Assembly (NCBI RefSeq): GCF_051521495.1
Contig: NZ_CP150355.1
Coordinates: forward strand, 6,200,001-6,264,000
Source: Sorangium sp051521495
GTDB lineage: Bacteria; Myxococcota_A; Polyangia; Polyangiales; Polyangiaceae
Direction of reading: 5' to 3'
Length of the DNA stretch: 64,000 bases
This document shows, piece by piece, positions 26,642-36,565 of the stretch; within the stretch, counting starts at the first letter, position 1, and every line of letters begins with the position of its first letter. The notes below the pieces were generated by a model. The model saw only the letters and a program-made list of their open reading frames with translations. It was not told where the DNA came from and ran no database searches. A program made the translations under genes and the position numbers.

Positions 26642-27813
26642 GCAATCCCCTCCTTGGAAAGCGCCGCCTCGCGCCTCGCGGGCTCCCGCTCGTCGGTCGA
26701 TCCGTTCCCCGGAGCTCCCGCGGCAGCGCGGAGACCGCGCGTAGCCTCCATGAACAGGCGCTCCGAACGCCCGAGACCGTCGATGAGCCCGCGGCAGGAT
26801 GACGAGGACGGCGCCTGAGCGCCCGAGCGGCGCCGCGCGAACTCCTTTAGCGTAATGAATCCTACAACGGGAGAGAGGTCCCTGCCAGGCAGAGGAGACG
26901 TTATCGGGCCGACGTTACCTGCAGCGCCGCGGACGGCTGCCCCGCGGTGGTCTCCCGGGCGCGTGCCCCGCGTTGACACCGAGGCTCGCGCGCGGGCGAG
27001 CATGTGGGTCAGACGCCTTCTGTCAACCATTCTGTCAACCACGTAGAGCCGCGCCGAGCAGGGCGAAGGGACGCCCCGCGAAGGCGGCCGCTCGCCCTGG
27101 ATCGCCGGACCGCCGTCCGCGGCTGAAGTCGGCGCCAGCGCCGTCGTTCCGGACGACGTGCCGACGCGCAGCGCTGAGCGCGGCGCGGTGCTGAGCGCGA
27201 CGCAGCGCTGAGCGCGGCGCGGTGCTGAGCGCGACGCAGCGCTGAGCGCGGCGCGGACGCGCAGCGCTGAGCCCGGCGCGGAGCGCGGCGTGGATGCGCA
27301 GCGATGACGATATTGCCGCAGGAGGAGCGCGGCGCAGGGCCCTTGTCGGCCGAAGTGGGCTGCGCAGGGCGTGACCAGATGGCCGCAGGCCCTGAGAACG
27401 TCGCAGCCGACGAGCGCAGATGTCGAGTCGCTGCAGCCCTTGATTGCAGGGATCGGGTAGGTCTTTCGGAAATGCGGCTTGCCGAGCGCGATAAAGCCGC
27501 AAGTCGGGCCGCTCTCACCCCGTCTCATGCCGTCCCGCCGCGCGCGGCGCGTCGACATTTGCCTTTCTCCAGCGCTCGAACCCCTCCCACATCGGCGCTG
27601 CGCGGCGGCCCCGGCGCTCGCCGGCGCGGCGGCGCCCGGGCGCGGTGAAACGGGGCAGAACGCTCCCCCGGCGCGGATTCAGACAATGCACTTTCGCCGT
27701 CGCCGACGCGGCAGGCTCTGCACACGGGCAGTCAGGCACGCAGCCTGCTCTCCACGCGGCTCAACATGCCACCGCGGGCCCGAGGGCTGTAGCGGGGTAT
27801 GGAAGGAGGACGG
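26642..27813. other. 1.2-kb gene-free tract
   Basis: No gene is supported here, although several frames are open because of composition. The tract separates the divergent lipoprotein genes at 24284-26641 and 27814-28779, so it should hold promoters for both. It contains a short duplicated ATTCTGTCAACC-like motif (27020-27045), a block of lower G+C near 26845-26900, and a 34-bp tandem repeat array at 27167-27285. Confidence 0.6.
27167..27285. repeat. 34-bp tandem repeat array
   Basis: Two perfect copies (27167-27200, 27201-27234) of a unit starting CGCAGCGCTGAGCGCGGCGC are followed by a truncated third (27235-27256) and a diverged fourth (from about 27259). The array is non-coding as far as can be judged. 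AGCGCT palindromes recur once per unit. Confidence 0.85.
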
Positions 27814-28779
27814 ATGTTTCGCTCAATCGATATGAAGATGGCGCATGCGGCGATGCTCTTTTCTGCGTTGATGACCGGGTGCGCAGTCGACGCGGCGGCT
27901 CCAAACGAGGCCGACTTGGACCAGGCCGACGTCGACGTGGCTTCGAGCGAGCAGGCGTTGGAGGACGGTGCGACGGACGAGACGCGGGGCGGCGGCCTGG
28001 TGGGCGCGCCCGGGGTCCCGGGCAAGACCGATATCGGCCAGGCCCCCATCAAGGGCGGCCCGCTCCAGGGCCCCGGCGGCTTCACCCAGGGCCCCGGCGA
28101 CATCAGCAAAGGCGGCCCGCTCCAGGGGCCCGGCGGCTTCACCCAGGGCCCCGGCGACATCAGCAAAGGCGGCCCGCTCCAGGGCCCCGGCGGCGTTGGA
28201 CAGGGCCCCATCAAGGGCGGCCCGTTCCAGGGCCCCGGCGGCTTCACCCAGGGCCCCGGCGACATCAGCAAAGGCGGCCCGCTCCAGGGGCCCGGCGGCT
28301 TCACCCAGGGCCCCGGCGACATCAGCAAAGGCGGCCCGCTCCAGGGGCCCGGCGGCCCGCTCCAGGGCCCCGGCGACATCAGCAAAGGCGGCCCGCTCCA
28401 GGGACCCGGCGGCGTCGGACAGGGCCCCATCAAGGGCGGCCCGCTCCAGGGACCCGGCGGCTTCGCCCAGGGCCCCGGCGACATCAGCAAGGGCGGCCCG
28501 CTCCAGGGGCCCGGCGGCCCGCTCCAGGGCCCCGGCGACATCACCCAGGGCCCCGTCGGGCAGGTCGGGCAGGTCCCCGGCCTCGGCGGCATGCCCGGCC
28601 TCGGCGGCATGCCCGGCGGCATGCCGGGCCTGGGCGGCTTCGGGTGGCCGCTCGGCCTCGGCGGGTATCCGTATGGCGGCTTCGGCGGCTTTCCTTCCTA
28701 CGGCTTCGGCCTTCCGTACGGCGCCTTCGGCGGCTCTGGCTGCTGCGGGGGCGGTGCTCCTGGAGCGCTCTTTCCCTGA
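27814..28779 (+). CDS. Gly-Pro-Gln repeat lipoprotein
   Basis: The 321-residue protein has a signal peptide with lipobox SALMTGC (Cys23) and an acidic linker. Nine tandem units of GGPLQGPGGFTQGPGDISK or close variants follow (about residues 80-250), then a Gly/Met/Tyr/Phe-rich tail ending in a CC pair and GGGAPGALFP. AAGGAGG lies four bases before ATG 27814; an earlier in-frame ATG at 27799 has no such site. The repeats have no aromatic residues apart from Phe and almost no charge except the Asp/Lys of GDISK. They should form an extended, polyproline- or collagen-like surface chain. No known family was recognised. Function unknown; adhesin, matrix or spore-coat roles are possible. Confidence 0.8.
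   Translation: MFRSIDMKMAHAAMLFSALMTGCAVDAAAPNEADLDQADVDVASSEQALEDGATDETRGGGLVGAPGVPGKTDIGQAPIKGGPLQGPGGFTQGPGDISKGGPLQGPGGFTQGPGDISKGGPLQGPGGVGQGPIKGGPFQGPGGFTQGPGDISKGGPLQGPGGFTQGPGDISKGGPLQGPGGPLQGPGDISKGGPLQGPGGVGQGPIKGGPLQGPGGFAQGPGDISKGGPLQGPGGPLQGPGDITQGPVGQVGQVPGLGGMPGLGGMPGGMPGLGGFGWPLGLGGYPYGGFGGFPSYGFGLPYGAFGGSGCCGGGAPGALFP
28054..28560 (+). repeat. Coding tandem repeats (48- and 57-bp units)
   Basis: Nine units of GGCGGCCCGCTCCAGGGN-type DNA encode 19-residue repeats, except units 3 and 7, which are 16 residues (GGVGQGPIK version). The order 19-19-16 / 19-19-19-16 / 19-19 suggests block duplication. Confidence 0.9.
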
Positions 28780-29195
28780 CGTCGCGCCCTGGGCGCGGCG
28801 GCCCCGCTGCCGCCGCGAGCAGCGGTGAATCGACACGAGGGTCCGCCCGAACCTGCGGGGAGAGCACCACGAGCTCCCCGCGAGGCGGGCGGCCCGTCCG
28901 TCGGCCGGTCTTTCGAGAGAGCGCGCCCTCCCTGGCGCGCGCGTCCCCTGAAGCGCTCGCCTCGCCGCTCCTCTCGTCCAGCGCCGGCTCGCCCGCCGCC
29001 GCGTCGCCCCGGCGCGCGCGCAGGGCTCGCAAGGTTTCATCGGCATTTCGCTCGATCCGCCGCGCGCGAGGCCACGCCGCGCGGCGTGGACGGCGACCGA
29101 CCGTGCGGCGCGCGGCCGGCGCGCGCTGTCTCGGGCGGAGCGCGGGACCCGCGAAACGTTGGACCCCCGCCGTCCGGTCGAGGCAGCATACGGCG
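28780..29195. other. Gene-free region before glutamate dehydrogenase
   Basis: No gene or clear terminator was recognised in these 416 bp. The only notable site is an 18-bp perfect palindrome at 29072-29089. Confidence 0.5.
29072..29089. promoter_or_regulatory. 18-bp perfect palindrome upstream of glutamate dehydrogenase
   Basis: CCACGCCGCGCGGCGTGG is a perfect loop-less dyad about 107 bp before the ATG at 29196. Its form fits a dimeric repressor or activator site. High local G+C makes chance occurrence plausible. Confidence 0.35.
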
Positions 29196-30737
29196 ATGGA
29201 AGACGCCCCTCTCCTAGAGCGCGAGCCGGAGACCAACATCTTCGGCGAATCCATGGTGGTGTTTCACACCGCCGCGGACCTCATCGGCCTGGCTCCCCGC
29301 ATCCGGCTGGAGCTCGAGCAGCCCGACTACGAGCACATCTTCTACATCACCACGCAGCTCCAGGACCGCCTCGTCCCCTTCCGCGGCCAGGCGGCCGCGG
29401 CCTACGAGCGGCTCCCTGCGTCGGTGATCCCGAACCGGGCCGCGATCACCCCGCTCTTCAACGGCAAGCTCATCCTCCGCCCCGAGGCGCTCAGGAGCGG
29501 CACGATCCACGTGCAGGACGGCGCGATCCGCCTCGCAGATCAGGGGCTTTACCGGATCCAGCCCGGCGCGTTCGTGCGCTTCAAGGCCTATCGGGTCCAG
29601 CACAACCAGGCGCGGGGGCCTTACAAAGGTGGGCTGCGCTTCCACAAGGCCGTGTCGCTCGACCTGTTCAACGCGCTCGCCGCCGAGATGACCTGGAAGA
29701 CGGCCATCGCTGATGTCCCGTTCGGCGGCGCCAAGGGGGGAATTCGCATGGATCCACGCGAGCACAGCAAGGAGGAGCTGGAGGCGATCTCGCTCCGGTA
29801 CATGTACCGGCTGAAGCAGCTCGTCGGGCCCAACGTGGACATCCCCGCGCCCGACGTGGGCACGAACGCCGAGGTGATGGCGTGGCTCCTGCGCCAGTAC
29901 AGCGACGGCGAGCGCGAGCGCCACAATCACCGAGGCGTCGTCACGGGCAAGGACGTGCGCATCGGCGGCTCCGAGGGGCGCGTCAAGGCCACCGGGCAGG
30001 GGCTCGCGTACTGCATCGAAGAGTGGTACGCGCAGCGCGGCGCCTCGCTCGCGGGGGCGCGCTTCATCGTGCAGGGCTTCGGCAACGTCGGCTCCGCCGC
30101 CGCCGAGATCCTGTGCCGGATGGGCGCGCGATGCGTCGCGGTGCAGGACGCCGACGGTGCGATCTACGACCCGAACGGCATCGACGTCGGCGCGCTGATG
30201 GCCCACGTGAACGAGAACCCGCAGAACCTCCGGCGGTCGGTCGCCGGCTACAGCGGGGCCCAGGCGATCGCGCGGGACGATTTCTGGAGCGTCGACGCGG
30301 ACATCTGCATCCCCGCCGCGCTCGGCGATGCCATCACCGGCGAGGTGGCCGAGCTGCTCAAGGCGAAGCTCGTGGCCGAGGGCGCCAACCGCCCGACCAC
30401 GACGGAGGGGGACAAGGTGCTCGCGGAGCGCGGCATCAGCGTCATCCCAGACATCATCGGCAACGCGGGCGGCGTGACCGTCTCCTATTACGAGTGGATC
30501 CAGAACAAGCGCATGGAGCACTGGACCGAGGGCGAGGTGAACGCGCGGCTGGAGCGGGCCATCAAGAGCAACTACCGGTTGATCTGCGACATCGCGGAGG
30601 ACCGGCCCCGCCGCACGGAAGATCACGACTCGACGAGGCTCGTCCTCGGTAAGCGCCTGCCGATGCGGCTCGCCGCGATGGTGCTCGCGCTCAAGCGGAT
30701 CGAGGCGCACTACATGCTGGAAGGGTTCTCTCAATAA
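29196..30737 (+). CDS. gdhA: Glu/Leu/Phe/Val family dehydrogenase (glutamate dehydrogenase)
   Basis: The 513-residue enzyme interconverts glutamate and 2-oxoglutarate plus ammonia. The signature GPYKGGLRFHKAVSLDLFN contains the substrate Lys (about 144). MTWKTAIADVPFGGAKGGI contains the catalytic Lys (about 168), and PAPDVGTN lies in the active site. The Rossmann motif is VQGFGNVGSAAAE. The first 90 residues are an N-terminal extension beyond the compact hexameric enzymes. The symbol is given at family level; NAD versus NADP use and glutamate versus branched-chain specificity cannot be settled by reading. It is monocistronic and converges on the FHA regulator. Confidence 0.88.
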   Translation: MEDAPLLEREPETNIFGESMVVFHTAADLIGLAPRIRLELEQPDYEHIFYITTQLQDRLVPFRGQAAAAYERLPASVIPNRAAITPLFNGKLILRPEALRSGTIHVQDGAIRLADQGLYRIQPGAFVRFKAYRVQHNQARGPYKGGLRFHKAVSLDLFNALAAEMTWKTAIADVPFGGAKGGIRMDPREHSKEELEAISLRYMYRLKQLVGPNVDIPAPDVGTNAEVMAWLLRQYSDGERERHNHRGVVTGKDVRIGGSEGRVKATGQGLAYCIEEWYAQRGASLAGARFIVQGFGNVGSAAAEILCRMGARCVAVQDADGAIYDPNGIDVGALMAHVNENPQNLRRSVAGYSGAQAIARDDFWSVDADICIPAALGDAITGEVAELLKAKLVAEGANRPTTTEGDKVLAERGISVIPDIIGNAGGVTVSYYEWIQNKRMEHWTEGEVNARLERAIKSNYRLICDIAEDRPRRTEDHDSTRLVLGKRLPMRLAAMVLALKRIEAHYMLEGFSQ

Positions 30738-30754
30738 GCCGACGTCGGGGCGCG

Positions 30755-30779
30755 CGTCCGGCGCTCCGCCGGCCGGACG
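30755..30779. terminator. Terminator-like hairpin between convergent genes
   Basis: An 8-bp perfect stem (CGTCCGGC at 30755-30762, GCCGGACG at 30772-30779) lies in the 53-bp gap between the gdhA stop and the regulator stop. No T-run is present. Confidence 0.55.
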
Positions 30780-30790
30780 TCGGGCGAGGG

Positions 30791-32782
<1,992 letters not shown>

Positions 32783-32961
32783 GGGACCGGTCCTGTAACC
32801 GCTCACACTGCCCAACTACGCCTCATTCCTCCCAACGGCAATCGGGAAGCGGCGGCGCCCCCGGTCTTCGACGAAAGCGCGCGGGGCGCACGGCCCGGCG
32901 CTCGCCGCGTGCCCGTACCGTCCGCGCGCCGCGCGGGGCGGCCGCATGGTAAGGAGATCGC

Positions 32962-33276
32962 ATGCTGCGTCTCAACGCCGAATGGACACAGGTGCTCCGC
33001 CGGTACAAAGAAGACCACCAGGATCCACGCAACCAGGCGTGTCACCAGGTCGGAATACCGCTGATCGTCGCGAGCTTCCCCGTGGGCGCAACCCTCATCG
33101 GCCTCCCGCTCGCGGCCGCGATGTTCACGACGGGCTGGGGCTTCCAGCTCGTAGGCCACTACTTCGAGGGGAAGAAGCCATCGTTCGTCGACGACAAGCG
33201 GAGCTTGATCATCGGCGTCCTCTGGTGTCTCGAGAAGTACGGCGTGCGCGTCTTCGAGGAGACGCCCGCCCCCTGA
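32962..33276 (+). CDS. Mpo1-like (DUF962/YGL010w) membrane protein
   Basis: The 104-residue protein has the DUF962 layout. KEDHQDPRNQACHQVGIP supplies the conserved H-x-N-x-H cluster, then a hydrophobic hairpin (about 32-65), then WGFQLVGHYFEGKKPS with the second conserved His. Yeast Mpo1, in this family, is an Fe(II)-dependent dioxygenase that alpha-oxidises 2-hydroxy fatty acids. Whether the bacterial protein does the same is inference. AAGGAG precedes ATG 32962. It is a single gene divergent from the FHA regulator. Confidence 0.85.
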   Translation: MLRLNAEWTQVLRRYKEDHQDPRNQACHQVGIPLIVASFPVGATLIGLPLAAAMFTTGWGFQLVGHYFEGKKPSFVDDKRSLIIGVLWCLEKYGVRVFEETPAP

Positions 33277-33623
33277 CGCGCCTCGTAAGGCGCTCTGTCA
33301 ACGCCGCCCACCGCACGCCGCCCACGTCCACAGCTGTTGCGTGGGTTGCGTGGACAGATCGGCCTCCTGCATCAGAAAAGCCTGGAACATGGTTTTCTCT
33401 GCCGCTGTGCTGCATTGCGCAAAGCTTTCTTGACGTGATGCGCGCACGGTCGTACCTGTGTCGCGGACGGGGGCGACGACTCTTCTTTTTGGGTTCCCGG
33501 CGGGTACCGCGCGCTGCCGGCGGATCGACGTCCGTCCGGCGCATTCTCCTGGCTCGACGAGCTCCCGGCGCGTCGTGACCGGCCCGCCGCCGCATGAGAT
33601 GGACGAGGACGAGGAGGCGGGGG
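33277..33623. other. Intergenic region before the SDR gene
   Basis: No gene is supported. A CCCACG/CGTGGG inverted repeat near 33325-33350 may end the Mpo1-like transcript. An 8-bp palindrome TTGCGCAA (33415-33422) and TTGACG (33430-33435, with a poor -10 17 bp on) are the only promoter-like marks. Confidence 0.4.
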
Positions 33624-34460
33624 ATGGGGGCTGCGCCAAGCATGAGGGGGAAGGTCGCCGTGATCACGGGGGGCACCTCCGGGATCGGGCTCGCGACGGC
33701 ATCCGCGCTGGCGCGGCAGGGCGCCCGGGTGACCGTGCTCTGTCGCCGGACCGGCTCCGACGGCGCGAAGAAGCTCACCGCGCTGAAGGTGCTCGGCGAG
33801 ATCAGCCTCATCGAGTGTGATCTCGGCCGGCTCGCGTCGGTGCGCGCGGCGGCCAGGCAAGTGGCCGATCGGTGCGGGGTCGTACACCTGCTCGTGAACA
33901 ACGCTGCCGTGTTCCTGCGCGAACGCGCGGAGTCGGCCGACGGCCTCGAGATGACGTTCCAGGTGAACTACCTGTCGCATTTCCTGCTGTCGAACCTGCT
34001 GCTCGACCGGCTCAAGGCCGCGCGCGACGCGCGCGTGGTCAACATGGTCGCCCCGGTGGACAGCATCCGGCTCGACTTCGACGACCTCATGTCGAAGCGC
34101 TCCTATTCGTTCCTCTCCGCCTCGGCGCGGTCGAAGCTCGCGCTCGTGCTCGCGGCGCGCCGCCTCGCCGAGAGGCTCTCGGGCACGGGAGCCCGGGTGC
34201 TCTGCTACTACCCCGGGCTCGTGCGATCAGGGATCTTCGAGGGGACCTCGCGCGTCCTCAAGGCGCTGATCGACGTCGTGGGCGCGACCCCTGCGCAGGC
34301 GGCCGCGAACCTCCTCGCGATCCTGGCCGACGCTGCGCCCACCGAGAGCCCCGCCTTCTTCGAGCGGACCAGGGTGAGGCCTCTCAAGGGAATGGCGACC
34401 GACGCAGAGGCGGCCTCGCGGCTCTGGGAGATGAGCTCGAGGCTCGTCGGCTTCACCTGA
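33624..34460 (+). CDS. Short-chain dehydrogenase-like protein without the catalytic Ser/Tyr
   Basis: The 278-residue SDR aligns well with retinol-dehydrogenase-like members. The cofactor motif TGGTSGIG (about 14-21), NNAAV (the NNAG equivalent) and NYLSHFLL are intact. The active site is not. Where relatives have VNVSS this protein has VNMVAP, and the YxxxK block reads SARSK, with Ser at residue 167 in place of Tyr and Lys171 kept. It may bind NAD(P) without classic SDR chemistry, or use the nearby Tyr161. ATG 33624 follows AGGAGG by five bases. The gene converges on the hybrid kinase-like gene 21 bp away. Confidence 0.85.
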   Translation: MGAAPSMRGKVAVITGGTSGIGLATASALARQGARVTVLCRRTGSDGAKKLTALKVLGEISLIECDLGRLASVRAAARQVADRCGVVHLLVNNAAVFLRERAESADGLEMTFQVNYLSHFLLSNLLLDRLKAARDARVVNMVAPVDSIRLDFDDLMSKRSYSFLSASARSKLALVLAARRLAERLSGTGARVLCYYPGLVRSGIFEGTSRVLKALIDVVGATPAQAAANLLAILADAAPTESPAFFERTRVRPLKGMATDAEAASRLWEMSSRLVGFT

Positions 34461-34481
34461 GCGGACGAGCCCGCCCCCGCC

Positions 34482-36344
34482 TCACCGAAGTCCCCGCTTC
34501 CTGAGCTCCGCCGCGAGCGACGACTGCACGCGCTCGACCTCCCGATCGATGGCCCGCACCGCCTCCGTCGCGCTCTCGAGGGTCCCCGCGCGCGCCTCCC
34601 GATCGAGCCGCGCGCAGAGCTCCTTCAGGCTGGAGGCCGCGAGCGCGTCGGCGCTCTCGTAGAGCGCCCGGGCGAGCCGCTCGAGCTCGCCGAGCGCGCC
34701 TCGCGCCGCGGCCCCGCGCATCGAGGCCGCCCGGGTCGGGGCCTCCGTGAGGAAGAGCTCGATCACCTCGGTGACCACGTCCGGCTCGACAGCCCGCAGC
34801 CCGCCGCGCGGCCGCGGGGAGGCCGCGGGCTGGCCGCGCTTCGACGTCGACGGGGGCGAGGGCGTGACCAGGGTCGGCGGGGCGAGCTCCACGCTCGGCG
34901 GCGCGCCGTCGTGCTGCGCGGCCTCGTAGGCGCCGGACCGCGACGCCGTCCCCTGGGGACGCCGCGCGCGGTCGACCTCGTCCTGCCTCGGCGGCTTCGA
35001 CGGGGTCGTCCCTCGCGGCGACCTCGGCGGGTGCGCGCGCGCCCCGGCGGACACGTGCTCCGGCGGCAGCCCTGCGAGCAGGCGCAGGCTCGAGTGCAGC
35101 TGCGCGCGACGGATCGGCTTGATGAGCACGGAGTCGACCTCGGCGCGGCTGGGCGCCTCCCTGCCGGCGTAGGTCATGAGGCCGACGCGCGCGGGCGCGA
35201 TCGCCGGGTCCGCCTTGATGCGCTGGAGCAGCATCAGGCCGTCGAGGTCGGCCAGCTCGAGGTCGATCAGCACCATGTCGTAGGCCGCGCCGGCGTCCGC
35301 CGCCTCGCGCAGCTCGGCCAGGGCGGCGGCGCCGCTGCTCGAGGTGCGGCAGGCGATCCCGAGCTCCTCGATCAGCCTTTGCACCACCTGGCGCACCGAG
35401 CCGCTGTCGTCGACCACGAGGACCCGCTTCCCGGGCAGGTCGATGCGCGGGATGAGCGCGCGCTCGGCGCCGCGCGCGCGCCGCTCGAACGGCAGCGCGA
35501 ACGAGATCCCGTGGCGACGCGCATCGACGTCCGGGGGCGCGCGGAGCTCGCCGCCCATCGCGCCGACCAGACGCTTCGCGACGGCCATGCCCGGCGCTGC
35601 GCGGAGATCCCGCTCGCACGCAGGACGTGCTGCGCCGCCCGGCGTGACCGATGCCCCGGGCGCCGCCGCGCCGTCCGCCGGCCCTGCCCCGCCCGCGAAG
35701 CGCACTTCAAAGCGCACCCGCGCGCGCGATCGCTCCGGCGCGCCGTCGATCCTGCCCGGGGCCTCGTCGCTGCGGTCCGCCTCCAGCGCGGCGCGCACCA
35801 GCACCTCGCCCCGGGGCGCCGCGCCGAGCGCGGAGGCCCCGACGTTCATCAGGATCTGCCGCAGCCGCGCGGCGTCGCCGCGCACCGCCCCCGGCACGTC
35901 CGGCTCGACGTCGAGCACGAGCTCGGTCCCATCGTCGTGCGCGCGATCGCCGAGCAGCTCCGCGGCGTCCTCGATGGTCCGGCGCAGATCGAAGTCCGCG
36001 TGTTCGACCTGCAGCCCGCGGCCGTCCGGCTGACCGAGCGCGATGAGATCGTCGACCATCGAGAGCACCGCGTCGCCGCCGCTCCGGATGCGCCGTGCCC
36101 AGGCGCGCTGCTGCGGGTCGAGCTCGGTGTCGAGCAGGAGGCCGCTCACGCCGATGATCCCGCTGAGCAGCGTCCGGATCTCGTGCCTCAGCTGCGCGAC
36201 GGCGCTCGCCTCTCCGCCCTCCTCGACGGGCGTCCATGGGCGCGCCGGAGGCTCCTTCGGCGTGAGCGCGCGCTCCGCGGACTCGCTGCTCCTCGTCCCG
36301 GGGCTGCTCTCTGGACCGCTCCGGCGCTGCTCCTTGCCTGCCAT
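34482..36344 (-). CDS. Hybrid histidine-kinase-like protein with degenerate ATPase and Hpt domains
   Basis: The 620-residue cytoplasmic protein has, in order, an H-box (LRHEIRTLLSGIIG, His54), a HATPase-like region, a receiver domain (about 305-425) and a C-terminal Hpt-like helical domain (about 510-620). The receiver keeps VLVVDDSGSVRQV, the phospho-Asp in MVLIDLELADLDG (about 359) and the Lys in LIKPI. The N-box Asn is replaced by Ser (QILMNVGASALG), the DxGxG box is absent (RFAGGAGPA), and the GxGxGL box reads APGMAV. In the Hpt part the expected His is Arg (LARALYESADALAASSL). It therefore looks unable to autophosphorylate, and may act as a receiver scaffold. ATG 36344 was chosen; GTG 36380 is possible. 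Confidence 0.8.
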   Translation of the reverse strand: MAGKEQRRSGPESSPGTRSSESAERALTPKEPPARPWTPVEEGGEASAVAQLRHEIRTLLSGIIGVSGLLLDTELDPQQRAWARRIRSGGDAVLSMVDDLIALGQPDGRGLQVEHADFDLRRTIEDAAELLGDRAHDDGTELVLDVEPDVPGAVRGDAARLRQILMNVGASALGAAPRGEVLVRAALEADRSDEAPGRIDGAPERSRARVRFEVRFAGGAGPADGAAAPGASVTPGGAARPACERDLRAAPGMAVAKRLVGAMGGELRAPPDVDARRHGISFALPFERRARGAERALIPRIDLPGKRVLVVDDSGSVRQVVQRLIEELGIACRTSSSGAAALAELREAADAGAAYDMVLIDLELADLDGLMLLQRIKADPAIAPARVGLMTYAGREAPSRAEVDSVLIKPIRRAQLHSSLRLLAGLPPEHVSAGARAHPPRSPRGTTPSKPPRQDEVDRARRPQGTASRSGAYEAAQHDGAPPSVELAPPTLVTPSPPSTSKRGQPAASPRPRGGLRAVEPDVVTEVIELFLTEAPTRAASMRGAAARGALGELERLARALYESADALAASSLKELCARLDREARAGTLESATEAVRAIDREVERVQSSLAAELRKRGLR

Positions 36345-36565
36345 CGACGCCCCGACGCGCGCCCCTGTCGCCCGCCCCACGCGGGCCCCGCGACGCCGGA
36401 GCTTCGAGTGTACTGCTTACAATGCCCTGGAGAAAAGCTCGCCGTGCGCGCTGCGACAGCCGCTCCGCGCCATCGCCATCCACGGCCATCCGCGCCATGT
36501 CGACGCCCGCCAGCGCCCGGCGCCGCGGCGGGGGCGCTCGGCGGCGGCGCCCGTGGGCCGCATGG

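Noticed and set aside
25963..27558. Minus-strand open frame running from the gene-free tract into the beta-helix gene
   Set aside because: Repeat-driven, Arg/Ser/Ala-rich, no ribosome site, and it overlaps a well-supported lipoprotein gene.
28054..28560. Possible CRISPR array
   Set aside because: Repeats are contiguous, codon-phased and without unique spacers; they encode protein.
27732..28622. Antisense open frame of Pro/Gly repeats opposite the Gly-Pro repeat lipoprotein
   Set aside because: The repeat is open in several frames because of its base composition. Only the plus frame has a ribosome site, signal peptide and lipobox.
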